From Neolewinella agarilytica (GTDB lineage: Bacteria > Bacteroidota > Bacteroidia > Chitinophagales > Saprospiraceae), in NCBI RefSeq assembly GCF_900110645.1, contig NZ_FOFB01000023.1, positions 33,514-97,513 of the forward strand: a stretch of DNA of 64,000 nucleotides, given 5' to 3'. The notes under the pieces are model-generated. The model was not told where the DNA came from, did not search any database, and saw nothing but the letters and a program-made list of their open reading frames with translations. A program made the translations under genes and the position numbers. Positions 34,958 to 43,498 of the stretch are shown piece after piece (position 1 is the first letter of the stretch; each line of letters begins with the position of its first letter).

Positions 34958-35746
34958 TTACACATAATAGCGAACCGGGTTGGTATTTCGCTCTGTGCAA
35001 AGAACCGCAAAGGTAGGGAATTTCTTAGTTAACAACTCCGCAAGTAATTGGGTTGTAAACCTTTCGCTTTCATAATGGCCAATATCACAGATGACAATCT
35101 CCCCATCCGCATCGAAGAACTCGTGATATTTATAATCCGAAGTGACAAAGACCTGAGCGCCGGCGGCTTTAGCATCTGAGAGCAGAAAGCCACCCGCTCC
35201 ACCACAGAGCGCGACGGTAGTGACTTGCTCTTCCGGAAATACGGTGTGCTTTACCAGAGACAGTTCCATGCGGTCCTTCAGGAAACGGAGAAAAGTCTCT
35301 TTACCCATCGGGTGGGGGAGCTGGCCAACCATGCCGGAGCCGATGGTCATTTCTTCGTTTTTGGGCTTCAGCAGCCGAAGGCCCGTCAGTTCCAACCGCT
35401 GAGCGATGCGCTCATTCACGCCCTGATGGCGAACGTTGTCCAGGTTGGTGTGGATGGCGTAGATGGCTACGTCTTCCTTGATGGCCTTAATTACTGTGCG
35501 TTCCACATAATTACTGCCATTAAAGCGCTTAAGCCCCCGGAACACAATGGGATGGTGGGCAACGATCAGGTTGCAACCTCTGGCTTTCGCTTCCTCAATG
35601 GTGGTCTCAATGCAGTCAAGACTGGTTAAAACGCCCGTCACTTCGGTGTCGGGCTGGCCAACAATCAGGCCGGCGTTATCGTAGCTCTCCTGCAGATGGG
35701 CAGGAGCAATGGATTCCAGATAGGAGGTAATGTCTTGGATGGTCAT
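34958..35746 (-). CDS. Nif3-like dinuclear metal centre protein
   Basis: A 262-residue member of the Nif3/YbgI/DUF34 family, hexameric ring proteins with a two-metal site. Metal-binding motifs are LIVAHHPIVFRGLK (about residues 59-72), AIHTNLDN with its His/Asp, and the C-terminal DIGHYESERF. The length is that of the short form without the inserted PII-like domain. Proposed roles include GTP cyclohydrolase-like or metal-handling activity, none settled. It is preceded by a TATCTTTG promoter element with a family A copy in its leader, and followed by the zinc-ribbon gene. Confidence 0.93.
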   Translation of the reverse strand: MTIQDITSYLESIAPAHLQESYDNAGLIVGQPDTEVTGVLTSLDCIETTIEEAKARGCNLIVAHHPIVFRGLKRFNGSNYVERTVIKAIKEDVAIYAIHTNLDNVRHQGVNERIAQRLELTGLRLLKPKNEEMTIGSGMVGQLPHPMGKETFLRFLKDRMELSLVKHTVFPEEQVTTVALCGGAGGFLLSDAKAAGAQVFVTSDYKYHEFFDADGEIVICDIGHYESERFTTQLLAELLTKKFPTFAVLCTERNTNPVRYYV

Positions 35747-35757
35747 AACAAAAATTT

Positions 35758-35776
35758 GGGCGCTACCGCGGGTGCA
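35758..35776 (+). repeat. Family A dispersed motif, spacer 3 (TAC), in the nif3 leader
   Basis: GGGCGC-TAC-CGCGGGTGCA. On the minus strand it follows directly on TATCTTTG, sharing bases with the promoter element, and ends 11 bases before the nif3 ATG. It is paired with the inverted copy at 35834-35852. Confidence 0.78.
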
Positions 35777-35782
35777 AAGATA
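35775..35782 (-). promoter_or_regulatory. -7 promoter element of nif3
   Basis: Minus-strand TATCTTTG, a full TAnnTTTG match, 28 bases upstream of the ATG. The family A motif overlaps its last two bases. No -33 TTTG. Confidence 0.6.
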
Positions 35783-35833
35783 AGTTGAAGCGAGCAGGGG
35801 AGGGGCCCTCTTTGCTCTCTGAAGATGCTACTT

Positions 35834-35852
35834 TGCACCCGCGGCAGCGCCC
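35834..35852 (-). repeat. Family A dispersed motif, spacer 3 (TGC), inverted partner
   Basis: Minus-strand GGGCGC-TGC-CGCGGGTGCA, three bases past the GLPGLI gene stop. With the copy at 35758-35776 it makes a 22-base inverted repeat with one mismatch, separated by about 50 bases. Confidence 0.78.
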
Positions 35853-35855
35853 TTT

Positions 35856-36626
35856 TTAATTTTTACTTTCTTTGAGCCCTTTGTACTGTTCCGGTAATGC
35901 TAGTTTCTCCGGGGAAAGATCCGTGTCGACCCGCACCGCAATAGAATGAGTGTAAGAATTAGGAGTGCGTGGGTTGCTTGACCTGATCTCGAGTGCACAC
36001 ACGTCCGTTACGGGCTGCCATAAAACACCGACCGCCCGAAAAGGAATGGGTAATTCATCCGTTACGAACAGGTCGTAATGTTGCGTTTCCTCAAAGCCCA
36101 TGGACTCCCATATCCGGTGCTCCCTGATGGTCATCCGGTAACAATCATAGCCCAGAATGTTTGTTCTTTCGTTGGGGAAAGTGTCGATCTGATAGCTACA
36201 GGTCCAGTTGTTTTCAAAGTCATGCAGATGGCTCCACCCCGCCTTTGGTACCCCGTCCTGCGTGTAATAGTTGTAACGTCTGCCTTCCTGAAGATCAATG
36301 AGCCTGAACTCATCGTCTGATAAACGATAAGATCCTCTGTCTACACTAATCTGATGGCGGTACATCGTATAGGTAGTGGTGTCTTTTAATTCGTTGGTCT
36401 CCTTTACCTGCTTAATGGCCAGTTTTTTAGCAAAATTTTCATACTGCTTCAATTCCCAGGCAGCATCCTCCGGGGCCATATCAGTTGTGTCTGGCGGAGG
36501 CGGAAGAATGTCTTCCAGGCTTAAGTAGCTCCCGGAGGCGTAGGAGATCGCAATCGCTTTTTCTGATTGCCCTGATAAAACGAGAGACATAAAAAGAGAG
36601 AGAATTAGAAAGAAGGAAGCCTTCAT
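35856..36626 (-). CDS. GLPGLI family exported protein
   Basis: A 256-residue exported protein (signal peptide ending near VLSGQ) with the motif ILGYDCYRMTI, which matches the core of the GLPGLI family. Around it is a beta-rich domain (TYTMYRHQISVDRGSYRL, HYDLFVTDELPIPFRAVGVLW). GLPGLI proteins are restricted to Bacteroidota and have no known role. The last residues are KESKN, with no T9SS tail. It lies between the heptose adenylyltransferase and nif3 genes, all on the minus strand. Confidence 0.8.
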   Translation of the reverse strand: MKASFFLILSLFMSLVLSGQSEKAIAISYASGSYLSLEDILPPPPDTTDMAPEDAAWELKQYENFAKKLAIKQVKETNELKDTTTYTMYRHQISVDRGSYRLSDDEFRLIDLQEGRRYNYYTQDGVPKAGWSHLHDFENNWTCSYQIDTFPNERTNILGYDCYRMTIREHRIWESMGFEETQHYDLFVTDELPIPFRAVGVLWQPVTDVCALEIRSSNPRTPNSYTHSIAVRVDTDLSPEKLALPEQYKGLKESKN

Positions 36627-36664
36627 TGTCAGCCAATAGCGGGAAGGACTGAAAAGTTGCTCCT

Positions 36665-37162
36665 TCAGATACTTATTCCCTGCATCCGCTCAATAATACG
36701 GGTTGAACTATAGCCTTCCAGGAAGGGAAGTACCCGGACGTCTCCGCCCCAGGCACGAACTTCTTTTGCCCCGACAATTTCGTCCACCTGGTAATCACCA
36801 CCCTTAACCAGCACGTCGGGCCGCAATGATTTGATCAGTTCCAGCGGGGTGTCTTCGTCAAAAGCAATCACACCATCTACGTAGAAAAGGCCGGCTAACA
36901 GCTGCATTCGGGCAGCGAGCGGCATGATTGGGCGGCAGTCTCCTTTAAGTCGCTTTACGCTCTCATCAGAATTAACACCAACAATCAAACGTTGGCCGAG
37001 CGCCGCGGCTTCCGCCAGGTACGTAAGGTGACCGGGGTGGATCAAGTCAAAAACGCCGTTGGTGAAAACGGTGTCCTGACTGTAAGTCCGCCAGCCACAG
37101 CGGCGGCGACTGAGTTCCACGAGCGGGAGGAGCTTGTCTTGTACCAGTTCAGTTTCGGTCAT
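36665..37162 (-). CDS. D-glycero-beta-D-manno-heptose 1-phosphate adenylyltransferase
   Basis: A 165-residue nucleotidyltransferase: TNGVFDLIHPGHLTYL (HxGH at residues 42-45) binds ATP, LIVGVNSDESVKRLKG follows, and GYSSTRIIERM carries the C-terminal S/T-x-R-x-I motif. This is the stand-alone form of the C-terminal half of HldE (RfaE domain II), which activates heptose phosphate for lipopolysaccharide core synthesis. The kinase half is not in the window. TACCTTCG, one base off TAnnTTTG, lies 7 bases before the ATG. Confidence 0.92.
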   Translation of the reverse strand: MTETELVQDKLLPLVELSRRRCGWRTYSQDTVFTNGVFDLIHPGHLTYLAEAAALGQRLIVGVNSDESVKRLKGDCRPIMPLAARMQLLAGLFYVDGVIAFDEDTPLELIKSLRPDVLVKGGDYQVDEIVGAKEVRAWGGDVRVLPFLEGYSSTRIIERMQGISI

Positions 37163-37469
37163 AATGGACGAAGGTAGGTAGCCTTTTCGCTATTTCCATA
37201 ATGGTGCAGGTAATATGTTTTGTCCTGCTGTAAATCGCTGTTGTTCAGCGAATTTTCGCTGTTTTAATTACAGTCTCTAAGGTGCTGAAAATCTGTTGTG
37301 TAGCTTTTTTTCGCTCATTTGTATTTCTTTTTCGGCGGAGTGGCGAGAGAATATTAAAATGCAAGAGAGGTAACCTTTCGGAGGGCTCGCAAATAGAGTA
37401 GTACCGGCCACTTAAAGCAGTATTTACGGGTGGCTTCTTCTTCTGCTTACCACTAAATTACCCATACAC
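37163..37469. other. Gene-free divergent intergenic region
   Basis: 307 bases between the divergent heptose adenylyltransferase and small membrane protein genes. It is A/T-richer than its surroundings. I see no open frame, tRNA-like fold or strong hairpin; it should hold the promoters of both genes, but no full TTTG/TAnnTTTG pair is evident. Confidence 0.6.
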
Positions 37470-37943
37470 ATGAAAACCTCCATCAATAAAATGGCTGCTG
37501 TTGCGGGCGCATTTGTTCTTCTAGGACTGGGCTTCCCATTATTTTTTCTCCTGGGCAATGAGTCTTGTCTGGCCGAAGAAAATATTCAGCAAACGATTAT
37601 AACACTATCCATCATCATTGGCGCTGAATTGTGCTCTGCAATCTTTATCGCTTACCTCTATGACCGTTGGGTATACGTAAAGAGTTTTGAAAAGGGAGCC
37701 GTCAATGGGGCCTGGTTATTTAGCCTGTTTGCCTTTAACGGTGCGCTGATCTACGCTTTCGTCTGTCTGAATTACCAACTTGGTTTTACGGCAGCAACGG
37801 GTATCACCATGCTTTCCGCCCTTATCCTGTACACGATTTGTACCATGTTCCGTGGCGCATTAGCCGGCGGGGTGATGGGCTGGATGCTCGGGCAGGGACA
37901 TGAAGCTAATCATTTCAGCGGAGCTGCTGGTCGGGTTGGCTAG
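37470..37943 (+). CDS. Small four-helix membrane protein, unknown function
   Basis: A 157-residue protein with four hydrophobic segments (about residues 8-28, 43-65, 78-102 and 108-140) joined by short loops, and a C-terminal tail GQGHEANHFSGAAGRVG. No known motif is seen. It stands alone on the plus strand between a divergent gene and a long repeat hairpin. Hydrophobicity and codon use look like a real gene, but no family is recognised. Confidence 0.7.
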   Translation: MKTSINKMAAVAGAFVLLGLGFPLFFLLGNESCLAEENIQQTIITLSIIIGAELCSAIFIAYLYDRWVYVKSFEKGAVNGAWLFSLFAFNGALIYAFVCLNYQLGFTAATGITMLSALILYTICTMFRGALAGGVMGWMLGQGHEANHFSGAAGRVG

Positions 37944-37987
37944 GTGAAGTTTGAATAACAAATTGCACAAACGGGCAGAAAACGAGT

Positions 37988-38193
37988 CCCTTGACTACGC
38001 CCTCCACAGCCATTCGACCGAGATCGGGCTTTGTTCGGGGACCAGCGACTTAATGTTAGACCGTCGACAAACTTCGCCTCAGGCGAAGTTTGTCGACGGT
38101 GTTTACCCAGAGGCCCGGTCCCTGAGCGAACATCGACCGACCGAAGGGAGTGGACCGGCGAAGCCAGCCGCGCAGCGAAATGGTAGTCGAGGG
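37988..38193. repeat. Long inverted repeat with a perfect 19-base-pair apex
   Basis: The apex is ACCGTCGACAAACTTCGCC (38060-38078), loop TCA, and its exact complement at 38082-38100. Outside, CCCTTGACTAC (37988-37998) faces GTAGTCGAGGG (38183-38193) with one mismatch, and GGGGACC faces GGTCCC. The whole gap between the small membrane protein and the ABC exporter gene could fold as one hairpin of about 200 bases. An open frame through it (37951-38268) is not a credible gene. Confidence 0.85.
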
Positions 38194-38368
38194 GTGCTTA
38201 TGCAAATTATTATACACACGCTAGGTGAACAAAAAGTAAGGTGTGTGGTGGAAATCAGGTTCAATTAGAACCACCCGCCAGTATGTGTGTTTGACCTAGA
38301 TAAGGTCTGCAATAGAACGTGACTTATATTACCGCAGACTAATACTACCTGACCACAAGCCCCACTAA

Positions 38369-40159
38369 GTGCGCGAATTAAAATTCCTGAATCAATTTTT
38401 TTGGAAATACCGTTGGCGCCTGCTCCTGGGCATCGTTTTCATTTGTGTGTCTAATTATTTCCGGGTGCTGCAACCCCAGGTCATCCGGGAAGCGCTGGAC
38501 CTGGTGATTGAGCAGGTGAATTCGTACCGGATGTATGACGGCTTCGATCTGGGGGTAGAGTACTTCGGTGTATTGAGCTACACCCTCATGCTTTTTGGAG
38601 GGCTGGTCTTGTTACTGGCGTTGCTAATGGGCTTTTTCCTCTACCTCACCCGGCAAACGATCATCGTGATGAGTCGCCTGATAGAGTACGATCTGCGGGA
38701 GGTCATCTTTGATCACTATCAGGAATTAAGCCTCGACTTTTATAAACGGAACAATACGGGAGACCTGATGAGCCGGATCACGGAAGATGTGAATAAGGTC
38801 CGGATGTATCTCGGCCCTGCCGTGATGTATTGTGCCAACCTGCTCTCCACCATTGCCCTGGTGGTAGTGAGTATGCTGGCTGTGAGCCCTACGCTTACCC
38901 TTTATACGTTAATCCCTTTACCATTTCTGGCGATTAGTATTTATTACGTCAGTAACATCATTCATACCCGCTCGACCTTCATTCAGCAGCAGTTGTCTAA
39001 ACTAACGAGTGTTGCTCAGGAGGTCTTCAGTGGCATTCGCGTGGTGAAGAGTTATGTCCGGGAACGGCAGCAGGTGAATTACTTCGCTCAGGAGAGTGAG
39101 CAGTATAAGGAGATGAGCATGAACCTCGCTAAAGTCGATGCCTGGTTTTTTCCCCTTATGGTATTTATGGTGGGGGCTTCAACGATCATCACGGTTTATG
39201 TTGGCGGACTACAGGTCGTAGCGGGAAATATCTCCGCCGGGAATATCGCTGAATTCGTGATCTACGTCAATATGCTCACCTGGCCGGTAACGGCTATCGG
39301 GTGGATTGCCAGTATCGTGCAGCAAGCCGCCGCCAGCCAGAAACGGATTAATGAATTTCTGGAAACGAAGACGAGCATCTCTGATCCGGCTCCGGATGAT
39401 AAACATCAGCTTAGAGGGGACATCACCTTCGAAAAGGTCAGCTTTGTATATCCAGACACAGGAATTCGGGCCATTGATAAGGTGGACTTTCAGTTGAAGT
39501 CAGGTGAAAAACTGGCCATTATTGGTCGAACGGGCAGCGGCAAAACAACGGTAGCCGACCTGCTGCTAAGGATGTATGACGTCACCGAAGGCCGAATCCT
39601 CGTTGACGGCAAGGATATCCGGGAGCAAGGCCTGGCTAATCTTCGTCGTCAGATCGGTTATGTGCCTCAGGATGTCTTCCTCTTCAGTGATAACATCCAC
39701 AATAACATCGCCTTCGGTGCCAGCCATGATCCCAGCCGGGAAGAAGTAGAGCAGTTCGCCCGCTACGCGGCCGTTTACGACGACATCGCGGGCCTTACAC
39801 TAGGCTTTGACACAATGGTCGGTGAGCGTGGCGTCACACTCTCCGGCGGACAAAAGCAACGCGTAAGCATCGCCCGTGCCCTCATCAAGCATCCTGAAAT
39901 CGTCATTCTCGACGATTGCCTCAGCGCCGTTGATACGAATACCGAGCAGCAAATCCTCGGCTACTTCAATGAAGCTCTGGCGGATAAAACTGCCATCATC
40001 ATCACCCACCGGATCTACGGCCACCTCAAGTTCGATAAAATCATCGTCCTGGAAGATGGCGGCATCGCCGAAATGGGCACCCACGAAGAGCTCATTAAAA
40101 ACGGCGGCTACTACTCCGAGATCGTGGAACGGCAGATGACCGAAGAAGAGGAGGCTTAG
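38369..40159 (+). CDS. ABC exporter half-transporter (permease fused to ATPase)
   Basis: A 596-residue protein with a six-helix ABC transmembrane domain (about 1-320) and a nucleotide-binding domain. The latter carries Walker A GRTGSGKT (386-393), signature LSGGQ (491-495), Walker B IVILDDC (511-517) and the switch ITHR. The residue after Walker B is Asp516 where most ATPases have the catalytic Glu. This is typical of MdlA/YheI-like subunits that work as heterodimers with one weak site. No partner half is next to it, so it may pair with a distant subunit or act as a homodimer. The start is GTG at 38369. The substrate is unknown. Confidence 0.93.
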   Translation: MRELKFLNQFFWKYRWRLLLGIVFICVSNYFRVLQPQVIREALDLVIEQVNSYRMYDGFDLGVEYFGVLSYTLMLFGGLVLLLALLMGFFLYLTRQTIIVMSRLIEYDLREVIFDHYQELSLDFYKRNNTGDLMSRITEDVNKVRMYLGPAVMYCANLLSTIALVVVSMLAVSPTLTLYTLIPLPFLAISIYYVSNIIHTRSTFIQQQLSKLTSVAQEVFSGIRVVKSYVRERQQVNYFAQESEQYKEMSMNLAKVDAWFFPLMVFMVGASTIITVYVGGLQVVAGNISAGNIAEFVIYVNMLTWPVTAIGWIASIVQQAAASQKRINEFLETKTSISDPAPDDKHQLRGDITFEKVSFVYPDTGIRAIDKVDFQLKSGEKLAIIGRTGSGKTTVADLLLRMYDVTEGRILVDGKDIREQGLANLRRQIGYVPQDVFLFSDNIHNNIAFGASHDPSREEVEQFARYAAVYDDIAGLTLGFDTMVGERGVTLSGGQKQRVSIARALIKHPEIVILDDCLSAVDTNTEQQILGYFNEALADKTAIIITHRIYGHLKFDKIIVLEDGGIAEMGTHEELIKNGGYYSEIVERQMTEEEEA

Positions 40160-40364
40160 TATTTTGGTTTGTTGGTATTTTGGTCTAACCATCTGCGTGA
40201 AACTTCCCCGCTGCGTAGTATCCCTCCGTGGACCTCTGTGATTACCTCTGCGCACCTCCGTGGTTCCCTACCCCTTCCTTCGCTGCGCAGCAGCCCCTCT
40301 TTTTCCTTCTGCCTCTCTGCGTCCATCTGCGTGAAATAACTCCGCTGCGCAGCAGCCCTCCTCC
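40160..40364. repeat. Degenerate word array (CTCTGCG/CCTCCGTGG type)
   Basis: A gap between convergent genes holding repeated near-copies of CTGCGTGAAA, CCGCTGCGTAG/CCGCTGCGCAG, CTCCGTGG and ACCTCTG. No coding potential is seen. Confidence 0.65.
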
Positions 40365-41540
40365 TCAATCAAAATTCACATACCCAATCTCCCCCCGCCC
40401 CGTCTTCACCCGGTAAAACCGCTCGCTTACGCCCAGGGCAATCACCGGTTCTCCATTATCCAGCTGTCTGATCTTTGCCCCCTCCCGCCCGGGTGTCAGT
40501 CGTAAGTAGTGATTACCACTTCGCGGGACGGTCATTTCCGCAGCGGGACCTTTCAGATTGTACTGTGGTCGGGGTGGAGGTGGATCCGCCCGCCGCAGGA
40601 AAGGGTAGGGATCCGTCGCGCTGCCGGCATATACTCCGAAGTGGAGGTGTGGCGGCGTGGTTCGGGCATTACCGGTGTTACCGACGGTACCGACCACGTC
40701 TCCCCGGGTCACCAACTGCCCGCGGCCCACGAGCTGTTCGTCGAGGTGAGCGTAGTAATACCGAAGGTCCCGCTCAGGGTCGTAGAGCCAAACCGTCTTA
40801 CCACCCAGGCCTCCATTATTTACCCGGGTGATTTCTCCGTCGGTCATGGCCAGCAGCCGGGTTCCTTTCGGAGCGAAGATGTCGTTGCCCTCATGGCTAC
40901 GCCGGCCGCCATCGCGGGATGCTCCCCAGAAGCTTTGGATGGCCGACTCGTCTTTTCCCTCTACGGGGAAGAGCAGTACGGGTTCAGTAGTGATCTCCAG
41001 TTCGTAGCGGCTAAACCGCCAGGGGGGTGTTTGTACCACGAGCAGTAGCTCTTCTTCCGGCAATTGGTCGGGTTCATACACGATCTCCCGCCCATCCGCC
41101 GGCCAGTAGGCGATCGGGCGCTTACCGGCTGATCCCTTTACCAGGCTGAAGAGTTCCCCAAAGAGAGGTGTGCCCGCATCTTGCGCCCGGATCCGGAGCC
41201 GGCGCCCTACGGGGATGGTTAGCCGCATCGCCTGCGCGGAATACAGGAGGTTGTTGTCCAGCGAAATCAACTCCCGGTGGGGCGTCTCTACGGATAGCGG
41301 CGTCGATTTAGCGATGTCGTAGGCTTTATCCCACAACTCCAAATCCTGATCGCCTATCGATCCATTTTTAACGAGCTCCTTTCGGAAGGCCGTACGTGGT
41401 GTTTTGGGCCCGAATAATCGTTGGAAGAAAGATTTAGTATCACCGGCCAGGTCCCGGCCGCCACAGCCGGCGTAGCCGGCCAGCAATGCCAGTATGAGGA
41501 AAATGAAGAGGTTAAAACGGGAAGTGGAGGAAAGACGCAT
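40365..41540 (-). CDS. M23 family metallopeptidase lipoprotein with C-terminal SH3-like region
   Basis: A 391-residue envelope protein. A signal segment leads to a possible lipobox Cys26 (GYAGCGG). The LytM/M23 peptidase core spans about residues 200-315 with metal ligands His216 and Asp220 (SHEGNDIFAP) and His298/His300 (PPHLHFGVY), a complete zinc site. A C-terminal region (about 345-391) looks SH3-like (VIALGVSERFYRVKTGRGEIGYV). It should cut peptidoglycan cross-links or act as a regulator of such enzymes. It is convergent with the ABC exporter gene. Confidence 0.9.
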   Translation of the reverse strand: MRLSSTSRFNLFIFLILALLAGYAGCGGRDLAGDTKSFFQRLFGPKTPRTAFRKELVKNGSIGDQDLELWDKAYDIAKSTPLSVETPHRELISLDNNLLYSAQAMRLTIPVGRRLRIRAQDAGTPLFGELFSLVKGSAGKRPIAYWPADGREIVYEPDQLPEEELLLVVQTPPWRFSRYELEITTEPVLLFPVEGKDESAIQSFWGASRDGGRRSHEGNDIFAPKGTRLLAMTDGEITRVNNGGLGGKTVWLYDPERDLRYYYAHLDEQLVGRGQLVTRGDVVGTVGNTGNARTTPPHLHFGVYAGSATDPYPFLRRADPPPPRPQYNLKGPAAEMTVPRSGNHYLRLTPGREGAKIRQLDNGEPVIALGVSERFYRVKTGRGEIGYVNFD

Positions 41541-41608
41541 TGGAAGATGTATTCAGAGGGAAGATAAGGTAGCCGTGGGGTTCTCCCTCTGCTCTTTTTA
41601 AGGTTCAT

Positions 41609-41627
41609 TGCACCGGCGTTCAGCGCC
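41609..41627 (-). repeat. Family A dispersed motif, variant with spacer 4
   Basis: Minus-strand GGCGC-TGAA-CGCCGGTGCA in the gap between the GH32 stop and the M23 gene start. It has one internal mismatch and a four-base spacer. Confidence 0.55.
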
Positions 41628-41657
41628 ATTAGACCCGCTTGTCGAAATGTTGGACTT

Positions 41658-43328
41658 TTATTCCAGCCCCCAAATATCCCCCTTCACTAAACTCCACCCC
41701 TCTGGCATCCCCTCTCCGGAAGAGCCGGAAACTTCCAGCGTTAACATAGTGAAGGGCTCTTCGGGGAAAAAGATGTCCGTCATGACCGGATCTCCCTCGT
41801 CGAAGAAAGTCTCGGCTGAAGTGCGGTCGAAATAAGCATGGATGCGTAGCTCCCCGTCATTGCTCCACCGCGGAGCTACCGTCAGACTTTCGGGGGCAAA
41901 TTTTTCATGGAAGTCCGTTGGCCCCGCCTGCCGCCGGTCCGTAAAGAAAGCATTGGTCACGCCCCTGGCGCGGCTGTAGCCGATACGGTAAAAAACGTCT
42001 CCGTTCTTATTACTCAGGGTCAGGTTAAGCTCGGTGGCGTCACTGTCCACCAGGTCGATGGTCAGGTCAACTTCGTAGGCGCCGTTGGTGCCCAGTTCGC
42101 TCAGGTCGATGTTGGTCACCCCATCGCCGATTCGGGGGAAGTCAAGCGGCAGGTTTTTAGTACGCATTTTTTTGAGCTCCTCCACCGGCTGCTGCCGCAG
42201 CCGTGTCCCGAAGTCGGTAGCGTGCAGGCTAAGGTCGCGCGGGATCGTCATGGCGCTGCGCCAGGATTCGGTGGGGACGACCTGGGCGTAGTTCCAGTTG
42301 CTCATCCATCCCATGAAGGTGCGGCGGCCATCGGGGGCATTGCTGAAGGTGACGCCGGCGTAGTTGTCCCGCCCATAATCGATCCAGTTGACGGTGTCTG
42401 TCGGGCTGAAGATAGCCTCCCGCCTGGGGCTGAAGATTTTGCCATCCCAGTCTCCGGGAAAGTAGAAGGTGCCGGAGCCGCCGTTGGCACCGCCGGGGTT
42501 GATGCTCACGGTTAGTACCCAGGCGTCGTCCTGGGTTTCCATCACGGTGAGGGGGAAGAGTTCCGGGCATTCCCATACGCCGGAGTGGTTGCGGGCGTTT
42601 TCGCCGAATTCACTGAGGAAGGTCCAGTCCGTCAGGTTGGGAGAGCCAAAGAACTGCACCCGGTCCTGGGCAGCGAGCACCATTACCCACTGGCTATGGT
42701 CGGCGTCCCAGATGACTTTGGGGTCGCGGAAGTCCCGTACACCCCGGTTCGGGATCACGGGGTTGCCGTCGTACTTGGTCCACGTTCTCCCTTTGTCGGT
42801 GGAAAAGGCAATGGCCTGACTCTGGAAATCGTCCCGGCCGGCTTTTTCGCCGGCCATGTCATGATAGGTGTAGATGGCTACAAGCGGCGGATTGTCCGCC
42901 GTGCCCAGGCCGCTGCTGTTTTGCCAGTCGAATACGGCGCTGCCGGAGAAGATGTAGCCTTTTTCATCGGGGTAAAGCGCAATGGGGAGGTGCTCCCATT
43001 TGATCATGTCCGGGCTCACGGCGTGCCCCCAGTGCATCGGGCCCCACTTGTTTCCATCGGGGTAATACTGATAAAAGAGGTGGTATTCCCCTTCGTGATA
43101 AATCATGCCGTTGGGGTCGTTCATCCAGCCAGCGGGCGGGGTGAAGTGGTAATTGGGGCGGAGGTGATTGTCGGGAGCATTGGCGTCGTATTCTGCGGGG
43201 AGGGCTTTTTCGGGCGCGGGCGCAGGTGCCGTGTCGGATTGAATAGCCGTGTTTTCTGTGGCGGAGGGTTCTGCTCCGCAGGAAAATAACAAGGCAAAAA
43301 TGAAAAAGAGAGGGAGTAGCTTCTGCAT
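41658..43328 (-). CDS. Glycoside hydrolase family 32 fructan hydrolase, lipoprotein
   Basis: A 556-residue enzyme predicted to cut levan, inulin or sucrose. The GH32 five-bladed propeller carries the nucleophile Asp71 in WMNDPNG, the transition-state RDP at 201-203 and the acid/base Glu253 in ECPEL, all intact, followed by the C-terminal beta-sandwich domain. The N-terminus MQKLLPLFFIFALLFSCG gives a lipobox with Cys17, so it is anchored and probably faces the periplasm or surface. An Ala/Pro linker (TAPAPAPE) follows, and its codons contain a family A motif. The ATG at 43328 starts the lipoprotein signal; the upstream 49 codons are rejected. No fructose importer or SusCD pair lies beside it. 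Confidence 0.94.
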   Translation of the reverse strand: MQKLLPLFFIFALLFSCGAEPSATENTAIQSDTAPAPAPEKALPAEYDANAPDNHLRPNYHFTPPAGWMNDPNGMIYHEGEYHLFYQYYPDGNKWGPMHWGHAVSPDMIKWEHLPIALYPDEKGYIFSGSAVFDWQNSSGLGTADNPPLVAIYTYHDMAGEKAGRDDFQSQAIAFSTDKGRTWTKYDGNPVIPNRGVRDFRDPKVIWDADHSQWVMVLAAQDRVQFFGSPNLTDWTFLSEFGENARNHSGVWECPELFPLTVMETQDDAWVLTVSINPGGANGGSGTFYFPGDWDGKIFSPRREAIFSPTDTVNWIDYGRDNYAGVTFSNAPDGRRTFMGWMSNWNYAQVVPTESWRSAMTIPRDLSLHATDFGTRLRQQPVEELKKMRTKNLPLDFPRIGDGVTNIDLSELGTNGAYEVDLTIDLVDSDATELNLTLSNKNGDVFYRIGYSRARGVTNAFFTDRRQAGPTDFHEKFAPESLTVAPRWSNDGELRIHAYFDRTSAETFFDEGDPVMTDIFFPEEPFTMLTLEVSGSSGEGMPEGWSLVKGDIWGLE

Positions 43329-43498
43329 GATATTTATTTGAGAAGGTAAAATACGTAGTGGATAGCTAGCGGCTAAAGCCGTTGCTACTGTAGCGTCGGC
43401 TTTAGCTGACTCTGCTAACAGGCGTAGGGCAAAAAAAGGATCGCTTCCTGTATGCAGTTTTTCAAATGCCGTCATCTATTATTTCAAAAGCCGTACAC

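Noticed and set aside
35758..35852. Insertion-sequence ends (paired inverted motifs)
   Set aside because: Only about 50 bases lie between and no transposase; the same motif occurs singly in many other gaps.
37951..38268. Open frame of 105 codons after the small membrane protein gene
   Set aside because: It reads straight through a long inverted repeat including a perfect palindrome; the product has no protein-like pattern.
38369..40159. Lipid A exporter MsbA specifically
   Set aside because: Asp replaces the catalytic Glu after Walker B, as in MdlA/YheI-type subunits; the substrate cannot be assigned.
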